Below, in pieces: positions 51,000 to 59,735 of a stretch of 64,000 nt of DNA; position 1 is the stretch's first letter; every line of letters starts with the position of its first letter. A model generated the notes under the pieces. That model saw nothing but the letters and a program-made list of their open reading frames with translations. It made no database searches and was not told where the DNA came from. This stretch comes from Mycobacterium asiaticum DSM 44297 (GTDB lineage Bacteria > Actinomycetota > Actinomycetes > Mycobacteriales > Mycobacteriaceae), in assembly GCF_000613245.1 (NCBI RefSeq), contig NZ_HG964936.1:380521-444520 (forward strand), read 5' to 3'. Position numbers and translations under genes: made by a program.

Positions 51000-52228
51000 G
51001 AGGCGCTCCGCGCCGGGACCTGGCCGTCGGATTCGGGTGCCGAAGCACCCGGCTTAGGGCCCATGACGTGCGGTGGCGGTAGGTCGGGGCCATCCAGCCC
51101 CGCCGTCAGATTGCCTTCCCACTCGGCGTTGACGTTCTTGTGGTCCACCTTGACCCGACGCGAGCGCAGGTAGATGGTCGCAGCGACCGCGATCAGCAGC
51201 AAGAAGCCGATGATCGCACCGGGGTAGCCGCCGATGAGGTGCACGATCCAGTAGGTGAGCGCGCCCACCAGCCCCGACAGGGGCAGCGTCACCAGCCACG
51301 CGGTCGCCATCCGGCCGGCCACCCCCCAGCGCACCTCGGCGCCGGGCTTGCCCACCCCGCTGCCCAGCACCGACCCGGTGCACACCTGCGTCGTGGACAG
51401 CGCGTAACCGAAGTGGGCCGACAACAGAATGACTGCGGCCGAGGATGATTCGGCGGCCATGCCCTGCGGCGACTTGATCTCGACCAGTCCCTTGCCCAGC
51501 GTGCGGATGATCCGCCAGCCGCCCAGGTAGGTACCGCCGGCCATCGCCACCGCGCAGCACACGATCACCCACAGCGGCGGCATGCTGGCGGTCTTGCTCA
51601 CCGATCCGTAGGACATCAGCGCCAGGAAGATCACGCCCATCGTCTTCTGCGCGTCGTTGGTGCCGTGGGCCAGCGACACCAGCGACGCCGAGCCGATCTG
51701 ACCGCGCCGGAGACCTGCCTCGGTGCGCTGGTCCCCGACGCCGCGGGTGATCCGGTACACCAGCCAGGTGGCGGCCGCCCCGACCACGATGGCCAGCGCC
51801 GCGGCGATGACGGCTGGGATGACGACCTTGGAGACCACGCCCTTCCAGATCACGCCGTGCCCGCCGACCGCCGCGATCGTCGCGCCGACAATGCCGCCGA
51901 TCAGCGCGTGCGAGGAACTCGAGGGGATACCGAGCAGCCAGGTCAGCAAATTCCAGACGATGCCACCGACCAGGCCTGCGAACACCAGCTCGAGGGTGAC
52001 CAGATTCGCGTCGATCAAGCCCTTGGCGATCGTCGCCGCCACGGCCGTGGACAGGAACGCGCCGATCAGGTTCAGCACCGCCGAGAGCGCCACCGCCGCC
52101 TTGGGAGCCAGCGCGCCACTGGCGATGGACGTCGCCATCGCGTTGCCGGTGTCGTGAAAGCCGTTGGTGAAGTCGAAAGCCAGCGCCGTGATCACGACGA
52201 TGATCAAGAGGAACAACTGGATGTTCAC
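50996..52228 (-). CDS. pitA: Low-affinity inorganic phosphate transporter PitA
   Basis: PiT-family proton/phosphate carrier of 410 residues. The two signature repeats are FTNGFHDTGNAMATSIASGA (near 21-40) and LAHGTNDAQKTMGVIFLAL (near 187-205). Around ten helices, with a polar middle loop and a Pro-rich tail (LDGPDLPPPHVMGPKPG). It imports metal phosphate when phosphate is plentiful. Start ATG 52228. Confidence 0.95.
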   Translation of the reverse strand: MNIQLFLLIIVVITALAFDFTNGFHDTGNAMATSIASGALAPKAAVALSAVLNLIGAFLSTAVAATIAKGLIDANLVTLELVFAGLVGGIVWNLLTWLLGIPSSSSHALIGGIVGATIAAVGGHGVIWKGVVSKVVIPAVIAAALAIVVGAAATWLVYRITRGVGDQRTEAGLRRGQIGSASLVSLAHGTNDAQKTMGVIFLALMSYGSVSKTASMPPLWVIVCCAVAMAGGTYLGGWRIIRTLGKGLVEIKSPQGMAAESSSAAVILLSAHFGYALSTTQVCTGSVLGSGVGKPGAEVRWGVAGRMATAWLVTLPLSGLVGALTYWIVHLIGGYPGAIIGFLLLIAVAATIYLRSRRVKVDHKNVNAEWEGNLTAGLDGPDLPPPHVMGPKPGASAPESDGQVPARSAS

Positions 52229-52347
52229 AGGCCCTGATTCTTGTGGTCGGGAGTATCGCTTGTCGAACGATTGATTAGGCGAAATGCAGGAATATCGCGA
52301 GTCGTCGCCAGATGTTACCTATCAGTTCACCCTGGGTTCGTCCGCGC

Positions 52348-52734
52348 TCATTGGCGGGTGTCTTCGCGTAGCGGATGGCCCTTGGGCACCTCAATGAAAA
52401 TGAGCGTGACACCGTCGGGATCGATTACGTGCATCTCGTGCAGGCCCCACGGTTCGCGGCGTGCCTCGCGGGCTATCGACACGCCCCGGCCGCGGAGTTC
52501 GGCCTGGGTCGCTTCCAGGTCACGCACCTGCAGCCACAGCGCCCCCGGGAAGGGGCCCCGAGAGTGATCCGGCTCGCCGTAGCCGGCCAGCTCCAGCAAA
52601 GACTGACCGGCGAAGAAGACGGTGCCCGCCCCGTATTCGCGGGCAATCGCCAGCCCGATTTCGTCGCGGTAGAACTGCAACGAGCGCTCATAGTCGGCCG
52701 GCCGCAGGAGCATCCTGCTCGCCAGAATCTCCAT
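52348..52734 (-). CDS. Glyoxalase/bleomycin-resistance-fold protein (Rv0546c type)
   Basis: VOC-superfamily protein of 128 residues, two beta-alpha-beta-beta-beta units: ILASRMLLRPADYERSLQFY and GALWLQVRDLEATQAELRGR. Candidate metal ligands include a His in WGLHEMHVIDPDG and Glu residues. Probably a glyoxalase or a ring-opening enzyme; substrate unknown. ATG 52734 (a GTG at 52737 directly precedes it). It faces pitA, and between them lies a 119-nt spacer. Confidence 0.88.
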   Translation of the reverse strand: MEILASRMLLRPADYERSLQFYRDEIGLAIAREYGAGTVFFAGQSLLELAGYGEPDHSRGPFPGALWLQVRDLEATQAELRGRGVSIAREARREPWGLHEMHVIDPDGVTLIFIEVPKGHPLREDTRQ

Positions 52735-52752
52735 CACTCGTGTCTAGCACGC

Positions 52753-53628
52753 CTAGGTGGTCGGGCGCCGCTGCATGAGCGTGTTGACCCAGCGCGGGCC
52801 GACGGTGTTCAGCGCCTTGGCCGCTATTGCCATCCGGGGGGCGATCTGCACCGGCCGCGTGCGGGCGGCGGTGATCATCCATTCGGCGGCTTCTTCTGAG
52901 GTCAGGGCGGGCATGCCCTCGTACGCCTTGGTCGGCGCGATCATCGGCGTCGCCACCAGCGGGTAGTACAGCGCCGTCGAGTGCACACCCTTGGGGCCCC
53001 ACTCGGTCTCGGCTATCCGGGTTACGGACGTCAGCGCCGCCTTCGAGGCGTTGTAGACCGAGAACAGCGGCGCGGCCTCATTGAGCACACCCCACGTAGA
53101 GACGTTGATGATGTGGCCGTCGCCGCGTTCGATCATCCCGGGCGCCAGCCCGCGAATGAGCCGCAGCGGCGCGTAGTAGTTGAGCACCATCGTCCGCTCG
53201 ACGTCGTGCCAGCGTTCCAGCGACTGCTCCAGCGGACGGCGGATGGACCGCCCGGCGTTGTTGATCAGGATGTCGACTCCGCCGATGCGCTTCTCGACGT
53301 CGGCGACCAGCGCATCGACCGCAGCCATGTCGGACACGTCGCACGGGATGGACATCGCCGTGCCCCCAGCGGCAGTGATGCGGTGGGCCAGGTCGTCGAG
53401 CAGGTCCCGGCGGCGGGCGACGACGACGACGGTGGCGCCGCGCTCGGCGAACTGCCCAGCCGCCGCCTCCCCGATGCCCGACGACGCGCCGGTCAGCAGG
53501 ATGCGCTTGCCGTCGAGGTCGACGGGCTTGGTTGCGGGACGGTTCACCAGCACCTGGGGCGACGCGGGTGGGCGCATGCTGGCCAGGACCAGCTGGTCGG
53601 TCAATCGCCGCAGTGGACTCTTACTCAC
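52753..53628 (-). CDS. Short-chain dehydrogenase/reductase (Rv0547c type)
   Basis: SDR enzyme of 291 residues. N-terminal extension of about 40, then LLTGASSGIGEAAAGQFAERG (cofactor site), NNAGRSI, and the active-site YNASKAAL (near 192). C-terminal membrane-associated region is moderately hydrophobic. It probably acts on a lipid or steroid-type ketone. It starts 18 nt before the glyoxalase-type gene in the same direction, likely co-transcribed, and is separated from menB by a large palindrome. Confidence 0.86.
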   Translation of the reverse strand: MSKSPLRRLTDQLVLASMRPPASPQVLVNRPATKPVDLDGKRILLTGASSGIGEAAAGQFAERGATVVVVARRRDLLDDLAHRITAAGGTAMSIPCDVSDMAAVDALVADVEKRIGGVDILINNAGRSIRRPLEQSLERWHDVERTMVLNYYAPLRLIRGLAPGMIERGDGHIINVSTWGVLNEAAPLFSVYNASKAALTSVTRIAETEWGPKGVHSTALYYPLVATPMIAPTKAYEGMPALTSEEAAEWMITAARTRPVQIAPRMAIAAKALNTVGPRWVNTLMQRRPTT

Positions 53629-53659
53629 GCTAAGAGTCTAGGAGGGGCTTTAGGGTGTC

Positions 53660-53715
53660 GAGCGTCACGCCAGGGTGACGTTGGGCGCCGACCACCACCC
53701 TGGCGTGACGCTCGG
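53660..53715. terminator. 19-bp perfect palindromic terminator after menB
   Basis: Arms 53660-53678 and 53697-53715 are perfectly complementary over 19 bp, with an 18-nt loop. It follows the menB stop at 53727 (leftward). Motif gagcgtcacgccagggtg looks like a second dispersed mycobacterial palindrome, different from the gcgagcagac family. Confidence 0.75.
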
Positions 53716-53726
53716 CGAGCCGCGGC

Positions 53727-54629
53727 TCAGAAGTAGCGCGGGAAGGGACTCCAGTCGGGCGGCCGCTTCTGCAGGAACGCGTCGCGGCCCTCGACGGCCT
53801 CGTCGGTCATATAGGCCAGCCGGGTCGCTTCCCCGGCGAACAGCTGCTGACCAACCAGGCCGTCGTCGAGCAGGTTGAACGCAAACTTCAACATGCGCTG
53901 CGCCTGTGGCGATTTGGCGTTGATCTCGGCCGCCCACTGCACGCCCACGCTTTCCAGGTCCGCGTGGTCGACCACCTCGTTGACCGCGCCCATCTGGTGC
54001 ATCTGCTCGGCGGTGTAGGGCCGGCCCAGGAAGAAGATCTCCCGGGCGAATTTCTGCCCCACCTGACGGGCCAAATAGGCACTGCCGAAGCCGCCGTCGA
54101 AACTTCCCACGTCGGCGTCGGTCTGCTTGAACCGGGCGTGCTCGCAGCTGGCCAACGTGAGGTCGCAAACCACATGGAGGCTGTGCCCGCCGCCGGCGGC
54201 CCATCCGTTGACCAGACAGATCACCACCTTGGGCATGAACCGGATCAGCCGCTGCACCTCGAGGATGTGCAGCCGGCCGGCCCGCGCCGCGTCCACGGTG
54301 TCGGCGGTCTCACCGCTGGCGTACTGGTAGCCGCTGCGTCCTCGGATCCGCTGATCGCCCCCCGAGCAGAACGCCCAGCCGCCGTCCTTCGGCGAGGGCC
54401 CGTTGCCGGTCAGCAGCACCACTCCCACGTCGGGGGACATCCGGGCGTGGTCGAGCACCCGATACAGCTCGTCGACGGTCTGCGGCCGGAACGCGTTGCG
54501 CACCTCCGGGCGGTCGAACGCCACCCGCACCGTGGCGTCCTGCACATGGCGGTGGTAGGTGATGTCGGTCAGGTCGTCGAACCCGTCGACGAGTCGCCAC
54601 TGTGTCGCATCGAATGGGTTGTCGCTCAA
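53727..54629 (-). CDS. menB: 1,4-dihydroxy-2-naphthoyl-CoA synthase MenB
   Basis: Crotonase-fold enzyme of 300 residues closing the second ring of menaquinone. Key stretches: WAFCSGGDQRIRGRSGYQY (near 90-108, oxyanion and OSB-CoA loop), NGWAAGGGHSLHVVCDLTLAS, and DADVGSFDGGFGSAYLARQ (active-site Asp/Ser/Tyr region). The start TTG 54629 (LSDNPFDATQW) overlaps the upstream TGA by 3 bases (TTGA) and gives the conserved N-terminus. Longer in-frame starts run into the upstream gene. Confidence 0.95.
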   Translation of the reverse strand: MSDNPFDATQWRLVDGFDDLTDITYHRHVQDATVRVAFDRPEVRNAFRPQTVDELYRVLDHARMSPDVGVVLLTGNGPSPKDGGWAFCSGGDQRIRGRSGYQYASGETADTVDAARAGRLHILEVQRLIRFMPKVVICLVNGWAAGGGHSLHVVCDLTLASCEHARFKQTDADVGSFDGGFGSAYLARQVGQKFAREIFFLGRPYTAEQMHQMGAVNEVVDHADLESVGVQWAAEINAKSPQAQRMLKFAFNLLDDGLVGQQLFAGEATRLAYMTDEAVEGRDAFLQKRPPDWSPFPRYF

Positions 54630-54937
54630 GGCTCTTGAACTCCGTCCTGGTTGATGGTGAGGTCGCCGCAGCTGATCGTCTGAGCGCTCGTCACCACGGG
54701 ATCCTGCGCGGACGCGGCGGTCAGTGTGTCCGACCGCCCGGTGGACGCCACGGTGCCGTTCAGGTCGATCTCGGTGTCCGGCAACCCATCCCCGTCCAGA
54801 TCGCCGACCTCGCGTTCCGCGGCCCCGGGCGGCGCCGGGCTGCCGCCGGGTGCGCAACCCGGCGCGGCGACGGCCCGAGGCGCGGGCAACGCAAGGAAGG
54901 CCACGGCCAACGGTACGACGAGCAGCGGGCGCAGCAT
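54626..54937 (-). CDS. Small exported protein with signal peptide
   Basis: Protein of 103 residues. N-terminal signal peptide MLRPLLVVPLAVAFLALPAP, predicted cut after AVA-AP. Mature part has a Pro/Gly-rich start (CAPGGSPAPPG), an acidic loop DLDGDGLPDTEIDL that resembles a calcium-binding EF-hand-like/thrombospondin type-3 motif, and a second Cys (TISCGDLTI). ATG 54937 overlaps the stop of the upstream gene (TGATG); its own TGA overlaps menB. Not known in H37Rv at this place. Function unknown. Confidence 0.72.
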   Translation of the reverse strand: MLRPLLVVPLAVAFLALPAPRAVAAPGCAPGGSPAPPGAAEREVGDLDGDGLPDTEIDLNGTVASTGRSDTLTAASAQDPVVTSAQTISCGDLTINQDGVQEP

Positions 54938-55386
54938 CAAACCGGATCGAACCGGAACACCGCGCAGCGTCCGGCCAGCGCCTCGAACTCCTCGGGCCGG
55001 CCTTCGCTGATGAGTCCGGCCCGCTTCATGAAACTGACGCCGGTCGGGACCTCGTCGGGAAACGCCCGCAGCACCGGCTTGGCGTCCTCGGGTGAGAGTT
55101 CGACGAGCCGGACGCGTTCGGCGGTGCGGCCCCGCTGCAGCGTGACTTCGCTTGCGGCCCTGACGTTTTGAACCCAGTCGGCACCAGGGAAGCCGCCCAC
55201 GACATAGCGGTGGCCCTCGAAGTTCATCGGGGTGATCGGTGTCGAGCGGGGCTTGCCGGACTTGCGGCCGGGGACCGTCAGCACCACCGGGCTCTCGCCG
55301 CCGAACTTCATGCCCAGCTTCGACATCCGGATGAAGACTTTGTTCGCGGGCTTCAGCCACCACGGGGGTTTGATCCGCTCAGCCAT
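54937..55386 (-). CDS. Deazaflavin-dependent nitroreductase family protein
   Basis: DUF385/Ddn-type protein of 149 residues. Core motifs: VVLTVPGRKSGKPRSTPITP (near 36-55), VVGGFPGADWVQNVRAASEV (near 63-82) and LQRGRTAERVRLVEL. Binds F420 or FMN. ATG 55386 gives MAERIKPPWWLKPANKV, the usual start; longer readings pass through the palindrome upstream. It sits in the place where H37Rv has the vapBC3 toxin pair, next to menB. Confidence 0.83.
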   Translation of the reverse strand: MAERIKPPWWLKPANKVFIRMSKLGMKFGGESPVVLTVPGRKSGKPRSTPITPMNFEGHRYVVGGFPGADWVQNVRAASEVTLQRGRTAERVRLVELSPEDAKPVLRAFPDEVPTGVSFMKRAGLISEGRPEEFEALAGRCAVFRFDPV

Positions 55387-55416
55387 GCCGCCAGCGTAGC
55401 CGTCACCTTCCTGTGC

Positions 55417-55474
55417 CGAGCAGACGCGAAAGCGCCCCGACACGCCGTGAGAAAGGTGCGGCAGCGTCTGCTCG
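55417..55474. repeat. GCGAGCAGAC-family palindrome, intergenic
   Basis: Arms cgagcagacgc (55417-55427) and gcgtctgctcg (55464-55474), perfect 11 bp, in the spacer between two leftward genes (fadD8 stop 55484, next start 55386). Third copy of the family in the window. May act as terminator for fadD8. Confidence 0.65.
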
Positions 55475-55483
55475 CGCAAGCTA

Positions 55484-57085
55484 CTAGCCGACCGCGCGGC
55501 CGGCGCCCTCCCAGAACTGCGCGCGCACGGCCTTTTTGTCCGGCTTGCCCAACCCGGTCAACGGCAGCGCGTCGACAACCACCACCCGCTTCGGCGACTG
55601 CACCGAACCCTTGCGCTCCTTGACCGCGGCCTGAACCTCGGCGGTCATGGCTTCGATCGCCGCGTCGTCGCGGGCCGCGTCGGCGCGCAACACCACCACC
55701 GCGGTGACGGCCTCGCCCCACTTCTCGTCCGGCGTGCCCACCACACACACCTGCGCGACGGACGGGTGCTCGGCGATCACGTCCTCGACCTCGCGGGGGA
55801 ATACGTTGAAGCCGCCGGTGACGATCATGTCCTTGACCCGGTCGACGATGAAGTAGAAGCCGTCCTCGTCCTCGCGGGCCATGTCGCCGGTGTGCAGCCA
55901 GCCGTCTTTGAATGTCTCTGCCGTCGCCTCCGGCTTGTTCCAGTAGCCGGCGGCCAAAAGCGGTCCGCTGACACAGATTTCGCCTGGTTCGCCCTGCGGC
56001 ACCGGCTTGCCGTCCTCGCCGAGCAGCGCCACCCGGGCGAACAGCGTCGGGCGCCCGCAGGAGGTCAGCCGCTTCTCGTCGTGATCGGCCTTGGCAAGGT
56101 AGGTGATCACCATCGGCGCCTCCGACTGGCCGTAGTACTGGGCGAAGATGGGGCCGAACCGGCGGATCGCCTCGGCCAGCCGCACCGGGTTGATCGCCGA
56201 GGCGCCGTAGTACACGGTCTCCAGCGACGACAGGTCCCGGGTGTGCGAATCCGGGTGATCCATCAGGGCATACAGCATCGACGGCACCAGCATGGTGGCC
56301 GTAATGCGTTGCTCCTCAATTACTCTCAAGACTTCGCCTGGGTCGAATTTGGCCAGCACCACCATCTCGCCGCCTTTGACGACGGTGGGGGTGAAGAACG
56401 CCGCACCCGCGTGGGACAGCGGCGTGCACATCAGAAACCGCGGGTGCTCGGGCCACTCCCATTCGGCGAGCTGGATCTGGGTCATGGCGGCGATGTTGCC
56501 GGTGGTACCCATCACGCCCTTGGGCTTGCCGGTGGTACCGCCGGTGTAGGCCATGCCGCCGATGTGGTCCGGCGGCAGATCCGCCACCACCAGCGGCTGC
56601 GGGTCGTACTTGGCGGCTTCGGCGGACAGGTCGACGGCCACACCCGCCAACGCCTCGGGCACCGGGCCGATGGTCAGGATCTGCTTGAGCGAGTCCACCT
56701 TCTCCAGCAGTCCAAGCGCACGCTCGACGAACATGGGATTCGGATCGATGATCAGCGAGCTGGCGCCGCAGTCCGACAGCACATAGGCATGGTCGTCCAG
56801 GGAGCCGAGCGGATGCAGGGCGGTGCGCCGGTAACCCTGTGTCTGGCTGGCACCGAGGATCATCAGGACTTCGGGCCGATTCAGCGACAGCAGACCCACC
56901 GTCACGCCGGTGCCCGCGCCGAGCGCCTCGAACGCCTGGACGTACTGGCTGATCCGCTCGGCCAGCTGACCGCCGGTCAGCGTGGTATCGCCGAGGAACA
57001 GCACCGGCCTGTTCTTGTGGCGCTTGAGCGCGCCGGCGAGCAGGTGGCCATTGTGGGTCGGATTGCGCAACAGATCGTCACTCAT
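55484..57085 (-). CDS. fadD8: Fatty-acid-CoA ligase FadD8-like
   Basis: AMP-forming acyl-CoA synthetase of 533 residues. Motif A10-type: MAYTGGTTGKPKGVMGTTGN (near 176-195); YYGQSEAPMV (near 316), GWLHTGDMAREDEDGFYFI and DRVKDMIVTGGFNVFPREVE. The C-terminal catalytic Lys is in LTGLGKPDKKAVRA. Chain specificity is unknown. ATG 57085. It is divergent from the amidohydrolase gene and near the men genes, as in H37Rv (Rv0551c). Confidence 0.92.
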   Translation of the reverse strand: MSDDLLRNPTHNGHLLAGALKRHKNRPVLFLGDTTLTGGQLAERISQYVQAFEALGAGTGVTVGLLSLNRPEVLMILGASQTQGYRRTALHPLGSLDDHAYVLSDCGASSLIIDPNPMFVERALGLLEKVDSLKQILTIGPVPEALAGVAVDLSAEAAKYDPQPLVVADLPPDHIGGMAYTGGTTGKPKGVMGTTGNIAAMTQIQLAEWEWPEHPRFLMCTPLSHAGAAFFTPTVVKGGEMVVLAKFDPGEVLRVIEEQRITATMLVPSMLYALMDHPDSHTRDLSSLETVYYGASAINPVRLAEAIRRFGPIFAQYYGQSEAPMVITYLAKADHDEKRLTSCGRPTLFARVALLGEDGKPVPQGEPGEICVSGPLLAAGYWNKPEATAETFKDGWLHTGDMAREDEDGFYFIVDRVKDMIVTGGFNVFPREVEDVIAEHPSVAQVCVVGTPDEKWGEAVTAVVVLRADAARDDAAIEAMTAEVQAAVKERKGSVQSPKRVVVVDALPLTGLGKPDKKAVRAQFWEGAGRAVG

Positions 57086-57162
57086 AAGGTCAGATTAGAA
57101 CGTGTTGCAATTCCGCTCGGCCGCACCCTTGCGCAGCGCACTTATCAGTAGGGTTACTGCCC

Positions 57163-58764
57163 ATGGTCGCCGCAGATGTCGTCATTACCGGAACCGTCCT
57201 CACCGTAGATGAAAACCGGCCCACCGCCGAGGCGATCGCGATTGCCGACGGGCGAATCGTCGCCATCGGCGACCGTTCCGACGTCGAATCCCACGCAGGC
57301 GAAAAAACCCGTCGCATCGACATCGGCGACGGCTGCGTCATGCCGGGTTTCGTTGAGGCGCACGGCCATCCGCTGATGGAAGCGGTCGCGCTGTCGGATC
57401 GGATCGTCGACATCCGTCCGGTGACCGTTCGCGACCCCGCGCAGGTCGTCGACACCATTCGGCGCGAGGTTGCCAGACGCGGAGCCGAGGGCGCCTACCT
57501 CAACGGCTGGGACGCCCTGCTGCAGCCGGGACTGCCGGACCCCACGCTGAGCTGGCTTGACGATGTCGCACCGGACGGCCCGTTGGTGATCATTCACAAT
57601 TCCGGGCACAAGGCCTACTTCAACTCCCGTGCGGCGCAAGCCAACGGCCTGACCCGCGACACCCCGGACCCCAAGGGCGCCAAATACGGCCGCGACGCCG
57701 GCGGCGAACTCGACGGCACCGCCGAGGAGATCGGCGCCGTGTTCCCGCTACTGGGCGGCGCCGTCTCAGCCGGCAGCTACCCGGACATGCTGCGCGCCGA
57801 ATGTGCCCGGCTCAACCGGGCCGGGCTCACCACTTGCTCCGAGATGGCCTTTGACCCGAAGTTCAAGCCGCTGGTCGAGCAGCTACACAACGACCTGACC
57901 GTGCGGCTGCGCACCTATGAGGTGTCCAACGCGCAGATGTCCACCGACGCCACGCCGGGCGACGGCGACGACATGCTGCGCCAGGTCGGCATCAAGATTT
58001 GGGTGGACGGCTCGCCGTGGATCGGCAACATTGCGCTGTCGTTTCCCTACCTGGATACCCCGGCCACCCGCAGCGCGGGCATCCAGCCCGGGTCCTGCGG
58101 CTGCGCCAACTACACCAGGGAGCAGCTGACCGAGATCGTCGGCGCCTACCTGCCGCTGGGCTGGCAGATGGCCTGCCACGTGCAGGGCGACGCCGGGGTG
58201 GACACCATCCTGGACGTCTACGAAGAGGCGCTGCGCCAACACCCGCGCGACGACCATCGGTTAAGACTCGAACACGTCGGCGCCATCCGGCCCGAGCAGC
58301 TGCAGCGGGCCGCCGCGCTGGGCGTCACCTGCAGCATCTTCGTCGACCAGATCCACTACTGGGGCGACATCATCGTCGACGGCCTGTTCGGGCCCGAACG
58401 CGGCAGCCGCTGGATGCCGGCCGGGTCGGCCGTGGCCACCGGGATGCGCATCTCGCTGCACAATGACCCACCGGTGACGCCCGAGGAGCCGCTGCGCAAC
58501 ATCAGCGTCGCCGCCACCCGGGTGGCCCCGAGCGGACGGGTACTCGCGCCCCAGGAGCGGCTCACCGTCGAGCAGGCGATCCGGGCCCAGACCATCGACG
58601 CAGCGTGGCAGCTGTTCGCCGACGACGTGATCGGCTCGCTGGAGGTCGGCAAGTACGCCGACCTGGTGGTGTTGTCGGCCGATCCGCGGACGGTCCCACC
58701 CGAGCAGATCGCCGACCTGGACATACGGGCGACCTACCTGGCCGGCCGGCAGGTCTATCCGTAG
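57163..58764 (+). CDS. Amidohydrolase (YtcJ-like, Rv0552 type)
   Basis: Metal-dependent hydrolase of 533 residues of the amidohydrolase-3 family. N-terminal beta domain VVITGTVLTVDENRP, metal motif PGFVEAHGHPLME (near 63-75, HxH), LIIHNSGHKAYFNSR region, HVQGDAGVDTILD (His, near 345), RLEHVGAI, and the Asp in ISLHNDPPVTPEEP. Likely cleaves an N-formyl or similar amide. Its TAG overlaps the menC GTG by one base. Confidence 0.9.
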   Translation: MVAADVVITGTVLTVDENRPTAEAIAIADGRIVAIGDRSDVESHAGEKTRRIDIGDGCVMPGFVEAHGHPLMEAVALSDRIVDIRPVTVRDPAQVVDTIRREVARRGAEGAYLNGWDALLQPGLPDPTLSWLDDVAPDGPLVIIHNSGHKAYFNSRAAQANGLTRDTPDPKGAKYGRDAGGELDGTAEEIGAVFPLLGGAVSAGSYPDMLRAECARLNRAGLTTCSEMAFDPKFKPLVEQLHNDLTVRLRTYEVSNAQMSTDATPGDGDDMLRQVGIKIWVDGSPWIGNIALSFPYLDTPATRSAGIQPGSCGCANYTREQLTEIVGAYLPLGWQMACHVQGDAGVDTILDVYEEALRQHPRDDHRLRLEHVGAIRPEQLQRAAALGVTCSIFVDQIHYWGDIIVDGLFGPERGSRWMPAGSAVATGMRISLHNDPPVTPEEPLRNISVAATRVAPSGRVLAPQERLTVEQAIRAQTIDAAWQLFADDVIGSLEVGKYADLVVLSADPRTVPPEQIADLDIRATYLAGRQVYP

Positions 58765-59735
58765 TGACCCCGACGCTGTCCGACCTGCTGGACCGCCTGC
58801 ACGTCGTTGCCCTGCCCATGCGGGTCCGCTTCCGCGGCATCACCACCCGCGAGCTGGCGCTGATCGAGGGCCCGGCCGGCTGGGGCGAGTTCGGGGCCTT
58901 CGTGGAGTACGAGCCGCCCGAGGCCGCGCACTGGCTCGCCTCAGCGATCGAGGCGGCCTACCAACAGCCGCCGCCCTCGCGCCGGGACCGGATCGCGATC
59001 AACGCGACGGTGCCGGCGGTCACCGCCGCCGAGGTGCCCGAGGTGTTGGCGCGTTTCCCTGGGGCCCGCACCGCCAAGGTCAAGGTCGCCGAGCCGGGCC
59101 AGAACCTGGCGCAGGATGTGCAGCGGGTGAATGCGACGCGGGCATTGGTCCCGACCGTGCGGGTGGACGCCAACGGCGGCTGGGATGTCGAAAGCGCCGC
59201 CGTGGCCGCCGCCGCACTGACGGCCGACGGCCCGCTGGAATACCTCGAACAGCCCTGCGCCGCCGTCGCCGAGCTTGCCGAACTGCGGCGTCGCGTCGAC
59301 GTGCCGATCGCCGTCGATGAAAGTATCCGCAAGGCCGACGACCCGCTGGCCGTGGTCCGCGCCGGTGCGGCCGACGTCGCGGTCCTGAAAGTGGCTCCGC
59401 TGGGCGGGATTTCGAAGATGCTCGAGATCGCCGGGCAGATCGACATTCCGATCGTGGTCTCCAGCGCGCTGGATTCGGCGGTCGGGATCGGCCGCGGTCT
59501 GCTCGCCGCCGCGGCCCTGCCGGAGCTGCGGCACGCCTGTGGGCTGGGCACCGGACGGTTGTTCGTCGACGACGTCGCCGCGCCCGCCGTGCCCGTCGAC
59601 GGGTTCCTGGGAGTCGAACCAGTGACACCCGAACCGGCGCGGTTGGCGGCCTTGGCGGCGCCGGGGGACCGGCGGCAGTGGTGGATTGACCGAGTCAAGG
59701 TTTGCTACCCGTTGCTTGTACCGTCGTTCGGGTGA
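58764..59735 (+). CDS. menC: O-succinylbenzoate synthase MenC
   Basis: Enolase-superfamily enzyme of 323 residues in menaquinone synthesis. Catalytic lysines: AKVKVAEPG (near 107) and LKVAPLGGIS (near 211). Metal ligands: VRVDANGGW (near 134), EYLEQPC (near 160), and VDESIRKADD (near 184). GTG 58764 gives VTPTLSDLLDRLHVVALPMRV, overlapping the previous TAG; the 3' end overlaps bpoC by 4 nt. First of the rightward men cluster. Confidence 0.95.
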   Translation: MTPTLSDLLDRLHVVALPMRVRFRGITTRELALIEGPAGWGEFGAFVEYEPPEAAHWLASAIEAAYQQPPPSRRDRIAINATVPAVTAAEVPEVLARFPGARTAKVKVAEPGQNLAQDVQRVNATRALVPTVRVDANGGWDVESAAVAAAALTADGPLEYLEQPCAAVAELAELRRRVDVPIAVDESIRKADDPLAVVRAGAADVAVLKVAPLGGISKMLEIAGQIDIPIVVSSALDSAVGIGRGLLAAAALPELRHACGLGTGRLFVDDVAAPAVPVDGFLGVEPVTPEPARLAALAAPGDRRQWWIDRVKVCYPLLVPSFG

